DNA of 16,898 bases from positions 1 through 16,898 of the forward strand of contig RXOD01004951.1 of assembly GCA_005223375.1 (NCBI GenBank), in the 5' to 3' direction. Both the position numbers and the translations under genes were made by a program. This DNA is from Amoebophrya sp. AT5.2. Lineage: Eukaryota > Sar > Dinophyceae > Syndiniales > Amoebophryaceae. Under the pieces are notes generated by a model that was given only the letters and a program-made list of their open reading frames with translations, was not told where the DNA came from and searched no databases. Of this stretch, positions 1 through 8,657 are shown piece by piece. Each line of letters starts with the position of its first letter. Within the stretch, counting starts at the first letter, position 1.

Positions 1-112
1 CAGAAGGGTCATTTAACAAGGCGGTGTAAACAGCACAAAGAAGTGGACCGACTCTCGAAAATGAATGAAAGAACGGGATGAATGACAATCGCGACGTCAC
101 GAGTTTTTAATT

Positions 113-418
113 TTATCCGTCCGTTACATCGACATCAAGCACAAGCTGGACGAGCGTCGCCTTCGCGCTGAGAAAATGAATCAATATCAGTGATGCTTAG
201 AATTTGAGTGCGTGGTACATTTTTCCTTGAAAGCCCCAGTCTTCACGCTCGCGCGATCCAGTAGCATCCTGTTCCTGCTCTGCTTCTTTCGTTCTTTTTT
301 GCCAGTCCTCCGCACTTACGCGTCCGTCCCAGGAGTAGGGCCTCCCCACTGTATCCGCCCGAAATTGTCCACAGCGGAGGCTTTTCTTGCTTGCGAAGCA
401 GATTGTTGGCGTCGACAT
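113..418 (-). CDS. Two-exon orphan microprotein, 84 aa
   Basis: Exon 1 is 418-219 and exon 2 is 167-113, ending in TAA. The 51-bp intron (218-168) starts GTACCA and ends TTTTCTCAG. It is a phase 2 intron, and splicing joins exon 1 in frame to an open exon 2 that ends in VDVTDG. The predicted protein has a basic N-terminus, a central charged stretch (YSWDGRVSAEDWQKRTKEAE, roughly residues 28-47) likely to be helical, and a hydrophobic valine/leucine-rich tail (ATLVQLVLDVDV). There is no signal peptide and no motif that I recognise. A strong pyrimidine-AG acceptor about 77 nt upstream of the ATG suggests a spliced leader region. Without the splice, exon 1 would end at a TAA at 197. The gene model rests on frame and splice-site agreement, not on homology, so its function is unknown. 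Confidence 0.5.
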
Positions 419-787
419 TTCTTAGAGCTACCGAAAACCCATGCTTTGACCCATCTCGGTAGTCGTAGTCGAGTCCCCCGACGTGGCTACACAGCTGAAA
501 GAAAAAAGCGGGGCCATATAGGCTGGGCGAGCGCTTCCGCTTGCGAGGTCAGGCGTTAGGGACGCCAACATTCAACCACGCCGCGGAAAGCAAGCTGGTC
601 CCGAACTGCCGCGCTCGCATCTCTTCTCTTTGGTCCTAGAGAGATCAAGAGATGCCTCAACGCAGGGCTTACTGCGAGACAAGCAACAGGCCCCGGCGGT
701 GGTCCCGCGTCCGGCGAGCACCAGACGAGCCACAGCACTCCAAATTTTTCACGAGATAGGACTTCTAGAGATGCATTTTCGGTAGCC
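419..787. other. Spacer between the small gene and the glycosyltransferase-like gene
   Basis: Holds the probable leader and splice acceptor of the small gene and the 3' region of the gene at 788-2023. Short ORFs on both strands have no recognisable protein character. No RNA gene was seen. Confidence 0.4.
480..512 (-). promoter_or_regulatory. Candidate 3' splice acceptor upstream of the small gene
   Basis: On the minus strand a T/C-rich run (GCTTTTTTCTTTCAG) ends at position 495, followed by about 76 nt to the ATG at 418. It could be the end of a 5'-leader intron or a spliced-leader trans-splicing site. No matching donor is evident nearby, which slightly favours trans-splicing. Confidence 0.35.
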
Positions 788-2023
788 TTAAATTTCGCTC
801 CACGCCACGGCGCCAGCCTGGGACCATTCCGCCACTTCCACTAGGAACTTCTTCGACAGTCGCTGCACGTGCTCGGGCGAGTTCAGTCGCTCTCGTAGGT
901 GGTCTGTCCGGCGGTAAAACTCCCCTGTCATCGTATGATGCCACACCCACTCTCGGCTCACCGGCACGTACGCGGACGTCAACAGGTCGCTTTCCCGGTC
1001 GAATCTCGAATACGGCACGACCAGGTCCTCCACCACGTTTGCGCCCGAAAAGCCGACGTCTTCCTCGAAAACCCAGACGAAGTCGTAGTGCGTCAGCTCG
1101 TCCGCCGCGTCCTCTCTGCTCGCGCGCCACTTCACAGCCTCCAGCACGCATTCGTTGTGCATCCCCCAGCCCCAGGACAGGCAGCCACTTTTCCCTGGCA
1201 GGTGCCGTGCACCGCCGTACAGGTGCTTGCGAAGCTCGGTCCAGCCGTGGCCAAACTTCGAATCCGCGCCGAACTCAATCTCGGTGCAATCGTACTCATG
1301 CACCTCCGTCTCGGAATCGAACCGCGCCCGCACCGCGTCGTCGCTCGGAAGGAGCTCCGACGACGAGACCCCAACAAGTGCGTCCTCGTCCTCGAGGGCA
1401 GGAGCCGAAGCAGCTGTGCCCCGTAGTCTCTCAGGTTGGCATTCTTGCGCACGAGGTCGTCGTGGTCCTGCGGTGCCGCCTTCATCTTCTTCGCGATCCT
1501 TTCGGCCCATCTGACGAAGCGCCACACTACGCGCGTTTGCGGTCTCCTCCTCCCGCAGCCGGCGCAACCGCTGCTCCCGAAAACGGTGGTAGTAGGTTCG
1601 GTCTAAACTCAGAACGAAGTGCACATCCGCGTCCCGGCACCCTTGGCAGTCCAGCCGCCAGCGGGCAATGCGCTCCAACTGCGCATGCGTTGGACACACT
1701 GCGCGAACGAGAAACAGTATTCGCGGCCGCGCCGCCGTTGGAGGGGCGGCGGGTGACACTTTCAATGCTTGTCGGGCTGCTCGTCGTGGCGCGGAACCCC
1801 CCTCTTGGTCATCTACTCGCGAGGTGCGCTCACAGAGGACCACATGCCGTGCAAGGACTTCGCGCAGGCCGGGCAAAAACATCTTCCACCTCGGCGGACG
1901 TTGTCGGCGCCGGCCGTCGTTTTCATCGTCCCCCGTTGTCGTCCCAAGTAGTCTTTGCAGCAACGGCCATCCTGCTGCCAAGCAATCCATGCATCGTGCG
2001 GAATGATACAACATCGGAGGCAT
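788..2023 (-). CDS. Glycosyltransferase-like protein (putative GT-A type)
   Basis: A 411-residue open frame. The first ~98 residues are basic and low in conservation signal. A core beta-strand starts near residue 101 (RILFLVRAVCP) and is followed by a second strand (VHFVLSL, 134-140), as in Rossmann-like nucleotide-sugar folds. An acidic, variable linker covers about 176-245. Residues 313-326 read YDFVWVFEEDVGFS, resembling the aromatic-strand plus acidic DxD-type motif that binds the metal and nucleotide-sugar in GT-A enzymes. Further conserved-looking blocks are CLSWGWGMHNE (281-291) and a C-terminal AWSEI. It would transfer a sugar, probably in the secretory pathway, but I see no clear N-terminal membrane anchor. 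The ATG at 2023 is the first after an in-frame TGA in the leader; later Met codons are possible. The family assignment is from motif pattern only. The protein may extend by a further exon, since it stops soon after a conserved-looking block. Confidence 0.55.
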   Translation of the reverse strand: MPPMLYHSARCMDCLAAGWPLLQRLLGTTTGDDENDGRRRQRPPRWKMFLPGLREVLARHVVLCERTSRVDDQEGGSAPRRAARQALKVSPAAPPTAARPRILFLVRAVCPTHAQLERIARWRLDCQGCRDADVHFVLSLDRTYYHRFREQRLRRLREEETANARSVALRQMGRKDREEDEGGTAGPRRPRAQECQPERLRGTAASAPALEDEDALVGVSSSELLPSDDAVRARFDSETEVHEYDCTEIEFGADSKFGHGWTELRKHLYGGARHLPGKSGCLSWGWGMHNECVLEAVKWRASREDAADELTHYDFVWVFEEDVGFSGANVVEDLVVPYSRFDRESDLLTSAYVPVSREWVWHHTMTGEFYRRTDHLRERLNSPEHVQRLSKKFLVEVAEWSQAGAVAWSEI

Positions 2024-2098
2024 GCTACATCACGTGCGGTCTTCGCCCATGCGATGGCGCAATTGCTGGGGCGAGGTGGAGGCGGACGAAAGCCCGTG

Positions 2099-2153
2099 CT
2101 ACAAGAAGTTGTACAAACACATGTTATGAAGATTCATATAGTAGAGTACTTAC
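2099..2153 (-). other. 55-bp leader intron of the glycosyltransferase-like gene
   Basis: On the minus strand a consensus donor (ACAAG then GTAAGTACT) at 2153 is followed 55 bp later by an acceptor CTTCTTGTAG ending at 2099. The exon downstream carries a six-codon upstream ORF (ATG GGC ... ACG TGA) just before the main ATG at 2023. Both splice sites are strong and the length fits other introns in the window. Confidence 0.55.
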
Positions 2154-3273
2154 CTTGTTACTACTCCGCCCGACTAGCCATTCGTAGAGATCATTGATCC
2201 TAATCATGCGGTAACAATGAATTTTTATAATTCCACAGGTTCTCATTTTTCAGCAACACTGCAACTGCTCTCTTCCCGCTACCCCCGCTTAATGCAGCAC
2301 AATTAAAACACAATCGAAATCGTCTTCCTGTCGATCTTAAGACACCGAGGACAAGCCTGTTTCAGGTACGCCCCGTTCTCTAATGCCACTGTTCGGTAAC
2401 CCTCAGCAGTCTTCTCCGCGCTGTTGTTTGTTGTATTTCGTTTTCGGCGGAGCAACCTATATTATAATTATACCGAACACTTCATATATCTTCGGTTTAC
2501 TGGTACTAGTGCGCACAACGTCTCGATTCCGAGCTGCCGCCGCTTTCGGTTTGACTTTGATTTTGGACGTATCTAGTGCGAAAAAGAGTTCTTCACGTTC
2601 ACCTCCCTGGGCCACTGGTTATTTTCCAGAGACAGTGCCTCAATTTCAGTCTACAGTGCATCCTTCACAGTCCAAGCATCACCGCCGCGATGGCTGCCAG
2701 TGATTGCAAGACGGACATTGCCGTCTTGTAATTTTAAAGCGGATCTCCACAAGCGGCAATTTTTAAGGCGACTACTTAAGTAGAGCCCTCTAGGTCACGG
2801 CCGGAACGTCCTTCGGACGATCGCGAAAAAGAAAGTGGAAGCAACTGGTCCCAGTAGTAGAAGAGGGTGATCGCAACCAGTTGTACTATACTTGGTATCG
2901 CATCACACCGAAAAGCATACTTATTCTCCCAAGTGCGGCAAGAGAACCACAGAAGGGAACGCGTTGAGTAGCAGATGTAGTCGAGAACGAGATCGTCATA
3001 AAATTAACAAGTTGCAGGGGTCTCCATTCCATCATTGTTCCTCAAGAAGCGAAAGCGCTCGGAAGCAGTATCTGATCCTTGTGCAGCGGTCCTCGTATCG
3101 AAAATCTACTCTGCGTATGTACAGGATTAGCTCCTGCCCCAGGTAAGTAGGTAAAAACAGTTCAACATTTACAAATCGATGAAGCAGCGCAATTGAACGG
3201 TGCGACTCAGTTCATTCCAGCGTTGGAGATTCATACTCATAGTTTCCGTTTTCATTTTCTTGTATAGACACTC
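2154..3273. other. Long spacer without a supported gene
   Basis: About 1.1 kb between the leader of the glycosyltransferase-like gene and the stop of the HNH-like gene. It is AT-rich in part (for example around 2460-2500). Open frames here (plus-strand 2383-2703 and 2892-3146) have no domain pattern or coding-like composition. The only structure seen is the inverted repeat at 2704-2731. It probably holds the promoter of the 788-2023 gene and the 3' end of the 3274-4553 gene. Confidence 0.4.
2704..2731. repeat. Inverted repeat able to form a hairpin
   Basis: Arms TTGCAAGACGG (2704-2714) and CCGTCTTGTAA (2721-2731) pair at 10 of 11 positions around a 6-nt loop (ACATTG). The remaining position is a G-T wobble on the plus strand. 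It lies in the spacer 3' of the HNH-like gene. It may act in RNA 3'-end processing or be a remnant of a small mobile element. Confidence 0.55.
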
Positions 3274-4553
3274 TCATAAATTATCAAAAACTGCGTCTCC
3301 CAAAACCGACTGCAGAATGCTGGATCCCAATCCGTAGTGTGCAGCTCTGCTGCTAGCTCTATTCATCAATGTGCCCATCAATCTTGATGCCCCACGATCA
3401 AACTCTAGATAGAGGAGGCCTTGGCGAGTTGATGAGGTGAACCCGTTCGCTTCCAAGGTCGAGTTCACTTACCGTCGGCACCCGCCTCCTCCGCGCCCGA
3501 CACCTTCGAGTTGCGTCGCTTCTGGAAGCTGATGTGTGACATATTCACGCAGAGCTGGTTCCCACAGCACATCGCAAACGGCTCCTTTGGTAGTTGCATC
3601 AGCTCCTCGAAGGACTCGTCGTCGGCGAAAATGAACGGCAGAACTCGGTTCACAAAAGTCACGCTTTCCAACGTTTCACCTGCAGCAGTATTCCATTGCA
3701 TTGGCATTGCATCCATCGACAACAGAATGTTTTCCCCATGACGAGGTCAAGGGCCATTTAATTTTTTAAAATTTTTGAATTGCAAATTTTCAAACATAAT
3801 GTTGATTTCGATTTTCCTGCGTGCTGAATGACATCTTGTAGTAGTACCTGGCTTCACGATGCGCACTACGGCCTGGCTTTCCTCGCCGTCTTTGCTCTCC
3901 TTGGTGGCATCGCCGTGCCAGAGCACGCATTTATCGTCGGAGCCGAGAATCGGATCATCACCCTTCTCGATGTTCTTGAGGATTTCCGTGAGTACCTGTA
4001 GGTGAATCAGGGGTCATGAAAGAAAATGAGCGGAAGCAACCCTAATAGTAATTGTGCTTCATCTCCATCTGGAGGCAACGAGTTTGTTGGCCGCAATCTA
4101 TTCATTCCACATACCATACTCTCTCTCTGCTGATCCAAACACATGAAGGCGCGATGGATAGATCATATGTTGGAAGTACCTTCTTTACTGCTTCCTGATC
4201 CGGGAAAAAGTCGAGTGCCCGAGGGTGAAGAAAATCACTCCACTTGTTCAGATCCGCCTGTATCTCGGCCTCGTTCCGCTTTGCGAATTCTGTAGTACGA
4301 GATGCTTTCTTTTCAGACACGAGTGGGAGTGGATGTGGAAGAACTATCGCTATACATATTAGAGACCCATAGATAAACATGCATCCCGTTCCTTCAACTC
4401 ATTCAAGAAAAAAAAGTATAATATAAAAAAACCAGCTTCTGTACTCCCCTTCGCTGGCTTTTTGGCGTTTTTGATGTCCGATCGCGGCTTCTCAGGCTTG
4501 GGTGCCTCGCCCCACAGCGAGCCCGTGCAGATGCGGCAATTGAAGAACGACAT
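3274..4553 (-). CDS. Five-exon protein with HNH-like zinc-binding loop
   Basis: Exons: 4553-4433, 4289-4180, 3995-3848, 3679-3473, 3404-3274, giving 238 aa. All four introns are GT-AG (143, 184, 168 and 68 bp) and restore one frame; donors include AAG|GTACTT, CCAG|GTACTA and ACG|GTAAGT. An alternative first donor at 4444 would give 234 aa. Exon 1 has CRIC (C6, C9), possibly a second metal site. Exons 3-4 carry CVLWHG (100-105), VNRVLPFIF (136-144) and MCCGNQLCVNMSHI (163-176). This order matches the HNH-type zinc-loop proteins, which read C-x-L-W-x-G, then AHRL, then C-x-N-P-x-C-V-N-P-x-H. Here the catalytic His of AHRL reads Asn (N137), so DNA cleavage may be lost while the zinc loop (C164 or C165, C170, H175) is kept. 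A role in binding nucleic acid is inference. The C-terminus is basic, then acidic. Confidence 0.6.
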
Positions 4554-4838
4554 TTCAATTCTGTTTTCCCACCACTACAGCTCGACACTAATTTATCGTC
4601 TGAAGAGCGAATTCAGCTATACAGCCTCTCTCCGCCTCGTCTACAGCACTGCGGGTTTTTTTCTTGAAATTGATTCGATGCGGATCAATCGTTAAACAGG
4701 CGGCAACCCTTTGTTCTCCCCTCGAGGACTATAGGTGTTTCTTCCGTTGTAGCTCACCCTCAGCCTCACGTCCGCTCGTTATTAATTTGATGTGTGGATG
4801 TGCTGGGGTTTCTTGCGCTTGCTTCGGTGGTGCTCGTA

Positions 4839-5450
4839 TCAATGAATCAGTTCTGTCCTCGCTTTGCCACCGACGAGAAGAAAAATCGAGATGAGTCGCG
4901 AAAAAAAACCTGTTTTCCGCACGAAGTTGCTCTCGCAGACAATAAAAACTCCCTCATACAACTTGCGACTCCAGCAAATCTCTCCGCTGAGCGTGAACAC
5001 TGTTGGTTTTGCTTTTGGTTTTGGTTGAAGACACACTTACAAGCTACTTACTTGTCGATGTCGACTCATCCATCCCCATCGGTAGAGCCATCCCAGAACT
5101 AAACGATGATCTCTCAATATTTTATAGATATCGGTGTCAGTAGCAGTACAAGCAATGTGTGCCAACTGATAGCGAGAGGCAAAGGATCTCCGGTGGACGG
5201 GCTCCGGCCGACCGAACACTGGTCTTTCACCGAGGGGAGCCCGCCACTCGTCCAGCTTGGTTTGCAGCAAATGTCTTTCCGACGCTTGCACCTCAGTCAC
5301 GCACTCCGGACTGCATGGCGATCTACAACGAAGTACTCGCTCGTCGTCGTCCTCTTCAGCAGCGCCAGTGCCTCGCTGGCGTTTCCGTCTTCCAGCTGCA
5401 CTCTGTAACATCGTCTCAATTTCCGTTGGCACTCCTTCTGCGAGATGCAT
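4839..5450 (-). CDS. Doubtful hypothetical gene, possibly two exons
   Basis: An open frame 5450-5037 encodes 137 residues with a charged section (GRRKRQRGTGAAEEDDDER, about 20-38) and VTEVQASERHLLQTKLDEW (about 51-69), which looks helical. Near its end are two consensus donors, GTAAGTAGC at 5048 and GTAAGTGTG at 5040. From the second, a 54-bp intron to an acceptor at 4987 would join in phase to GEICWSRKLYEGVF, ending at 4839. A different acceptor gives another open frame, so the 3' part is not settled. No domain is recognised. It could also be the 3' region of the DXO-like gene, whose stop lies only 86 bp upstream. Confidence 0.25.
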
Positions 5451-5536
5451 TGATTTTATATTTTCTGCACCAAAACCAATGCGATGGGCCTATGGATTTT
5501 GTAGGGAAAAGCGCGGACCAGACATCATGGAAAACA

Positions 5537-7936
5537 TCAAGTCGCTTGCAGAAATACATCCTGTATGAACTCCGGTGCGCCTTGGTCAGCCTCGAACTTT
5601 AATTTCACTCGCGCACTACTCGCGAAGTCTGCTTCTTTTTCTATTCGCAGCGTCCAGACACCCGGCTTTTCCACGATCATTTTCTTTGCCCAATGCAGCA
5701 CCTCCTCCAGTTTGTAGAGGCAGCGCTGCCGCTGCGGCACGCCAGGAACCAAGTCCTCGACAGCGAACGCGTGCAGCTCGCGAATGACGTTTTCCTCGGC
5801 GTTTGAAGCATCCATGCCGACGACGACCTTACTCAAACCCCCGAGGAAGGCCTGCAGCCAGAACTTCAACTTTTTCAGCTGCCCAGCCTTGCCGAAGAGG
5901 TGCCGCGTCCGTTTCAACTCGCCGTACACTGGCTGCCCGTCTCCCTCCTCGCTCTCGGTGTTGCGCTTCTTGTTCCCTCTAACTTTCCACAAGGTCAGCG
6001 AATCCACATTCGTATGCGACGCCGCACTTGTTGCAATTTCTTCCGCGACAGCTGCCGCGGCGCGAAAGGGATTTGCGTGTGCAACAGACGCGTGGGCCTC
6101 CGACTTGGAGCTGAAGACACCACTAGCACTACCTGACGAGGAGTACGACTCACCAGGAACACCTCCGGGGCCAGCAGCACTATACCCATGCTCGAGCCAA
6201 CACGCGACTGTCCGCTGCCACGGTGCGGCGACCGTAGATCGATTCAGAGTGCAAACTTTCTCGACCGTCGGCCCGTTTCCCTGCTGCGGATCGCTAGCGA
6301 GCATCATGCCCACGTCGCCCTTCTCTTCGTCGCGCGCTGGCGATGACGTAGACGTTGTCCTCAACATTTTCTCTACCATCGCTGCCGGCGGCCGCGCAAA
6401 GTCATCCAAGTTGCCGAACGCAAAATCAGGCGCCGACGAGTAGACGCACGACATTCCGGTTCGCGGGAAGCGCAGGGATGTGAGTAGATGCGTCCGACCG
6501 CCCGCTGAAAAACCGTCCAGCACCTTGCTCTCGAAGTGGTAACCCTGGCGCTGTCCGTCGTTGTACGACTTGTCCGCAAATTTCCCAGCCTGGGCCACAA
6601 AGATGCGGCCGCAAGTGTCCACTACGAGGCGGACTTCGCGCTCTGTGCTGTACGGGCCTTGTTCCATCGCGGCTGCGATGTCGACGAGGAAAAACCGCGG
6701 TACAAACCACGCGCAGTCCTTGATCTGCGGCGCAAGCGTCGCCCAGAGGCGAAACTGCGACCAGCGGTAGTCGACGCACGTCTGGGGACCTTTCTGTTTC
6801 CTCCCTTCGTCAAAGAAAGAATCGCACTCTTCATGGAGCAGCGACAGTTTGCCAAAGAGAAGGTCCAGAACCGCAAATTCCGGAGCTATCGCCCCAAGCC
6901 GGTGCGCGTGCAGCGCACGCTCGAAAAGTGCGCGCTCCTCAACGCCCGGCCGAGCTGCGTCCGCACGGTTCGAAGCTCCAAGATTAGCTGCAGTGACAAA
7001 ACAAAAGTCGGTGCACGCATTCCGCAGTAGGGCGCGCGACTCTGGTGTGTCCGCGGTCGGCAGCACACCACCAACAAACACCTTTGCGTCCGCGTTGTCA
7101 AGAAAAATTCGCTGCTTTTTGGCCTCGGGTGCGTCGACATGACGGCGCTCGACCTCTTCTCGAGCATTTTCGTCTGCGCGACGAGCACCGACTGCGCTGC
7201 TCATTTGCACATTGTGCCCGGCTTCAGATGTACGAAACGGCCTGTCGTCCTGAAGAACAGGAGGCTCGGAGGAGGGGGACGTGGACTTGAACATTACCGA
7301 TGTGGAATCTACGCCGTTGCCTTTTTCTCGTCCCTTCCCTTTCCGGAAGAACCCCTTGTTCTTCCCTGCCCCTGCTTTGCCTGCCGCTTTCTGCGCGCTC
7401 CCTTTTTTCGCGGCGTTCTTCGCTCCTTGCTCCCGCACAGCCTTTTCGAAGCCAAACAGCATCCGCGCCACCACGCTGGTTGCGACGAAGCGGCTCCGGC
7501 TCTTGCTCCTGGCGTCAGCCCCACCCGATGAAGACGCTGCGTGCACAAGCTTGCTCAGCTCGGGCAAGCCCAAAACAGCCACCAGCTCGTCCGTGAGTTC
7601 GAAACACGCTTCGGTACCGTTCCACAGTGGGCACAGATTGCTGTAGAGGTTCAGGTCTAGCATGTTCGGCAGCGGCACTGGCCCAGTGGGACCGCTTGCA
7701 GGGACGAGCGCCAACGTCTGCTCTGGGTGCCCAGGCGTGCACACTTGGTCATGGCTGTGGGGGTCGTTGAGCTGGTGTTCCTCTTCCTTCGGAAGGTAGC
7801 AATAAGTGTTCAGGCGCTCCACCACAGGTTGGTACCGCGTTGCGTCGTCATTGGCCCTGTGGTCAAGATACAAAGAAAACTCTGCCTCGTGCCGGGTGCA
7901 CGGGGAGCCTTCGGAGGAGGATGTCGCTCGAATCAT
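5537..7936 (-). CDS. DXO/RAI1-family decapping exonuclease, divergent
   Basis: 799 aa without introns, about twice the usual length of this family. The frame opens at a GTG (7945); the first ATG is at 7936 (context GACAAAAATGATT). Numbering here counts from the GTG codon. N-terminal EFSLYLDHR...RLNTYCYLP and LDLNLY (22-101) fit the family's first strand block. PYSTEREVRLVVDTCGRIFV (431-450) and GYHFE (468-472) match the block leading to the first catalytic Glu. YGELK (674-678) is the E-h-K motif, and KLKFWLQAFLGG (692-703) followed by KVVVGMD is the family's most typical helix-strand. Such enzymes hydrolyse incomplete, NAD or triphosphate 5' ends and degrade the RNA 5'-3' in nucleus or cytoplasm. 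The expected second acidic triplet (E-h-D) is not evident; the best aligned place reads APD (505-507). Insertions lie at about 140-360 (with a Lys/Gly-rich run at 175-208 that could be a nuclear signal) and 515-645. Confidence 0.7.
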   Translation of the reverse strand: MIRATSSSEGSPCTRHEAEFSLYLDHRANDDATRYQPVVERLNTYCYLPKEEEHQLNDPHSHDQVCTPGHPEQTLALVPASGPTGPVPLPNMLDLNLYSNLCPLWNGTEACFELTDELVAVLGLPELSKLVHAASSSGGADARSKSRSRFVATSVVARMLFGFEKAVREQGAKNAAKKGSAQKAAGKAGAGKNKGFFRKGKGREKGNGVDSTSVMFKSTSPSSEPPVLQDDRPFRTSEAGHNVQMSSAVGARRADENAREEVERRHVDAPEAKKQRIFLDNADAKVFVGGVLPTADTPESRALLRNACTDFCFVTAANLGASNRADAARPGVEERALFERALHAHRLGAIAPEFAVLDLLFGKLSLLHEECDSFFDEGRKQKGPQTCVDYRWSQFRLWATLAPQIKDCAWFVPRFFLVDIAAAMEQGPYSTEREVRLVVDTCGRIFVAQAGKFADKSYNDGQRQGYHFESKVLDGFSAGGRTHLLTSLRFPRTGMSCVYSSAPDFAFGNLDDFARPPAAMVEKMLRTTSTSSPARDEEKGDVGMMLASDPQQGNGPTVEKVCTLNRSTVAAPWQRTVACWLEHGYSAAGPGGVPGESYSSSGSASGVFSSKSEAHASVAHANPFRAAAAVAEEIATSAASHTNVDSLTLWKVRGNKKRNTESEEGDGQPVYGELKRTRHLFGKAGQLKKLKFWLQAFLGGLSKVVVGMDASNAEENVIRELHAFAVEDLVPGVPQRQRCLYKLEEVLHWAKKMIVEKPGVWTLRIEKEADFASSARVKLKFEADQGAPEFIQDVFLQAT

Positions 7937-8657
7937 TTTTGTCACTTTTTTTTTTTATTTAACCCGTTGCTTGCAGTCTTTCAGAGCGTACCGTATGAGC
8001 GATCAACTGTAGCTGAGTCAGGTCCTCGTATGCATCAAGTTCAAGACTGCAGCCAGACTAGGCTACGACTACGACCACTCAAGAACTACAAGTCCTGAAC
8101 TACGAGCAGTGACACACAACCGCGAACAGCGACTTAGAGAAGAGTGGCACGAGCAGGAGCTGGGTGGGTAGAAATGACGTTTGGGTATGAGTTGAAGAGT
8201 CACTGACCCGTCTACTTCTCTTTTTGTTTCGTCATCTAGCCTTCGACAAATTATGTTGTCCTTGTCGCGGATCGTTTTCGTGTTTTTCCAAGTGGTGATC
8301 ATTAGTGATCACGGCAGTGGCATCGGCATGCTCTACTACTAGTACTTTGTGCTGTGAAATGACCTAAAACGTCTACCTCTACGTCACAGAATACGAGTAC
8401 GACTATTCTACAATAACAATTACAATCTGTGTCTCGTTCTCGTATCATGTCTCGTATGCTGAAAGGCCAGGCGACGACACCAAGTTTGCCTCAACAAAAC
8501 CTTAAAGTTAAACTGAAGGAAAACCAATGGCGGAATGCTACCAGGTCGGAGTTCTTCCCCGGTGGGTGTACGGCGAGCGCAGTGCCGATGAAAGAAAACT
8601 TACGGCGCCTCACGAGGCGGCCAGCACATATGCGGCAAATTTTCGTCTGCGCTGCCG
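7937..8657. other. Spacer between DXO-like and FAM221-like genes
   Basis: Contains the leader of the DXO-like gene, including an A-run of 11 just upstream of its start on the minus strand, and the 3' region of the FAM221-like gene. A small inverted repeat, GTGATCA (8295-8301) and TGATCAC (8306-8312), is present. A consensus-like donor (GTAAGT) about 50 nt after the FAM221-like stop could mark a 3'-UTR intron. No gene was recognised. Confidence 0.4.

Noticed and set aside
1039..2187. 382-codon plus-strand open frame
   Set aside because: Antisense shadow of the glycosyltransferase-like gene; composition is Arg/Ser/Pro-rich without any motif, and the minus strand carries the structured protein.
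8295..8312. 7-bp inverted repeat GTGATCA/TGATCAC
   Set aside because: Too short and based on a self-complementary hexamer; expected by chance at this window size.
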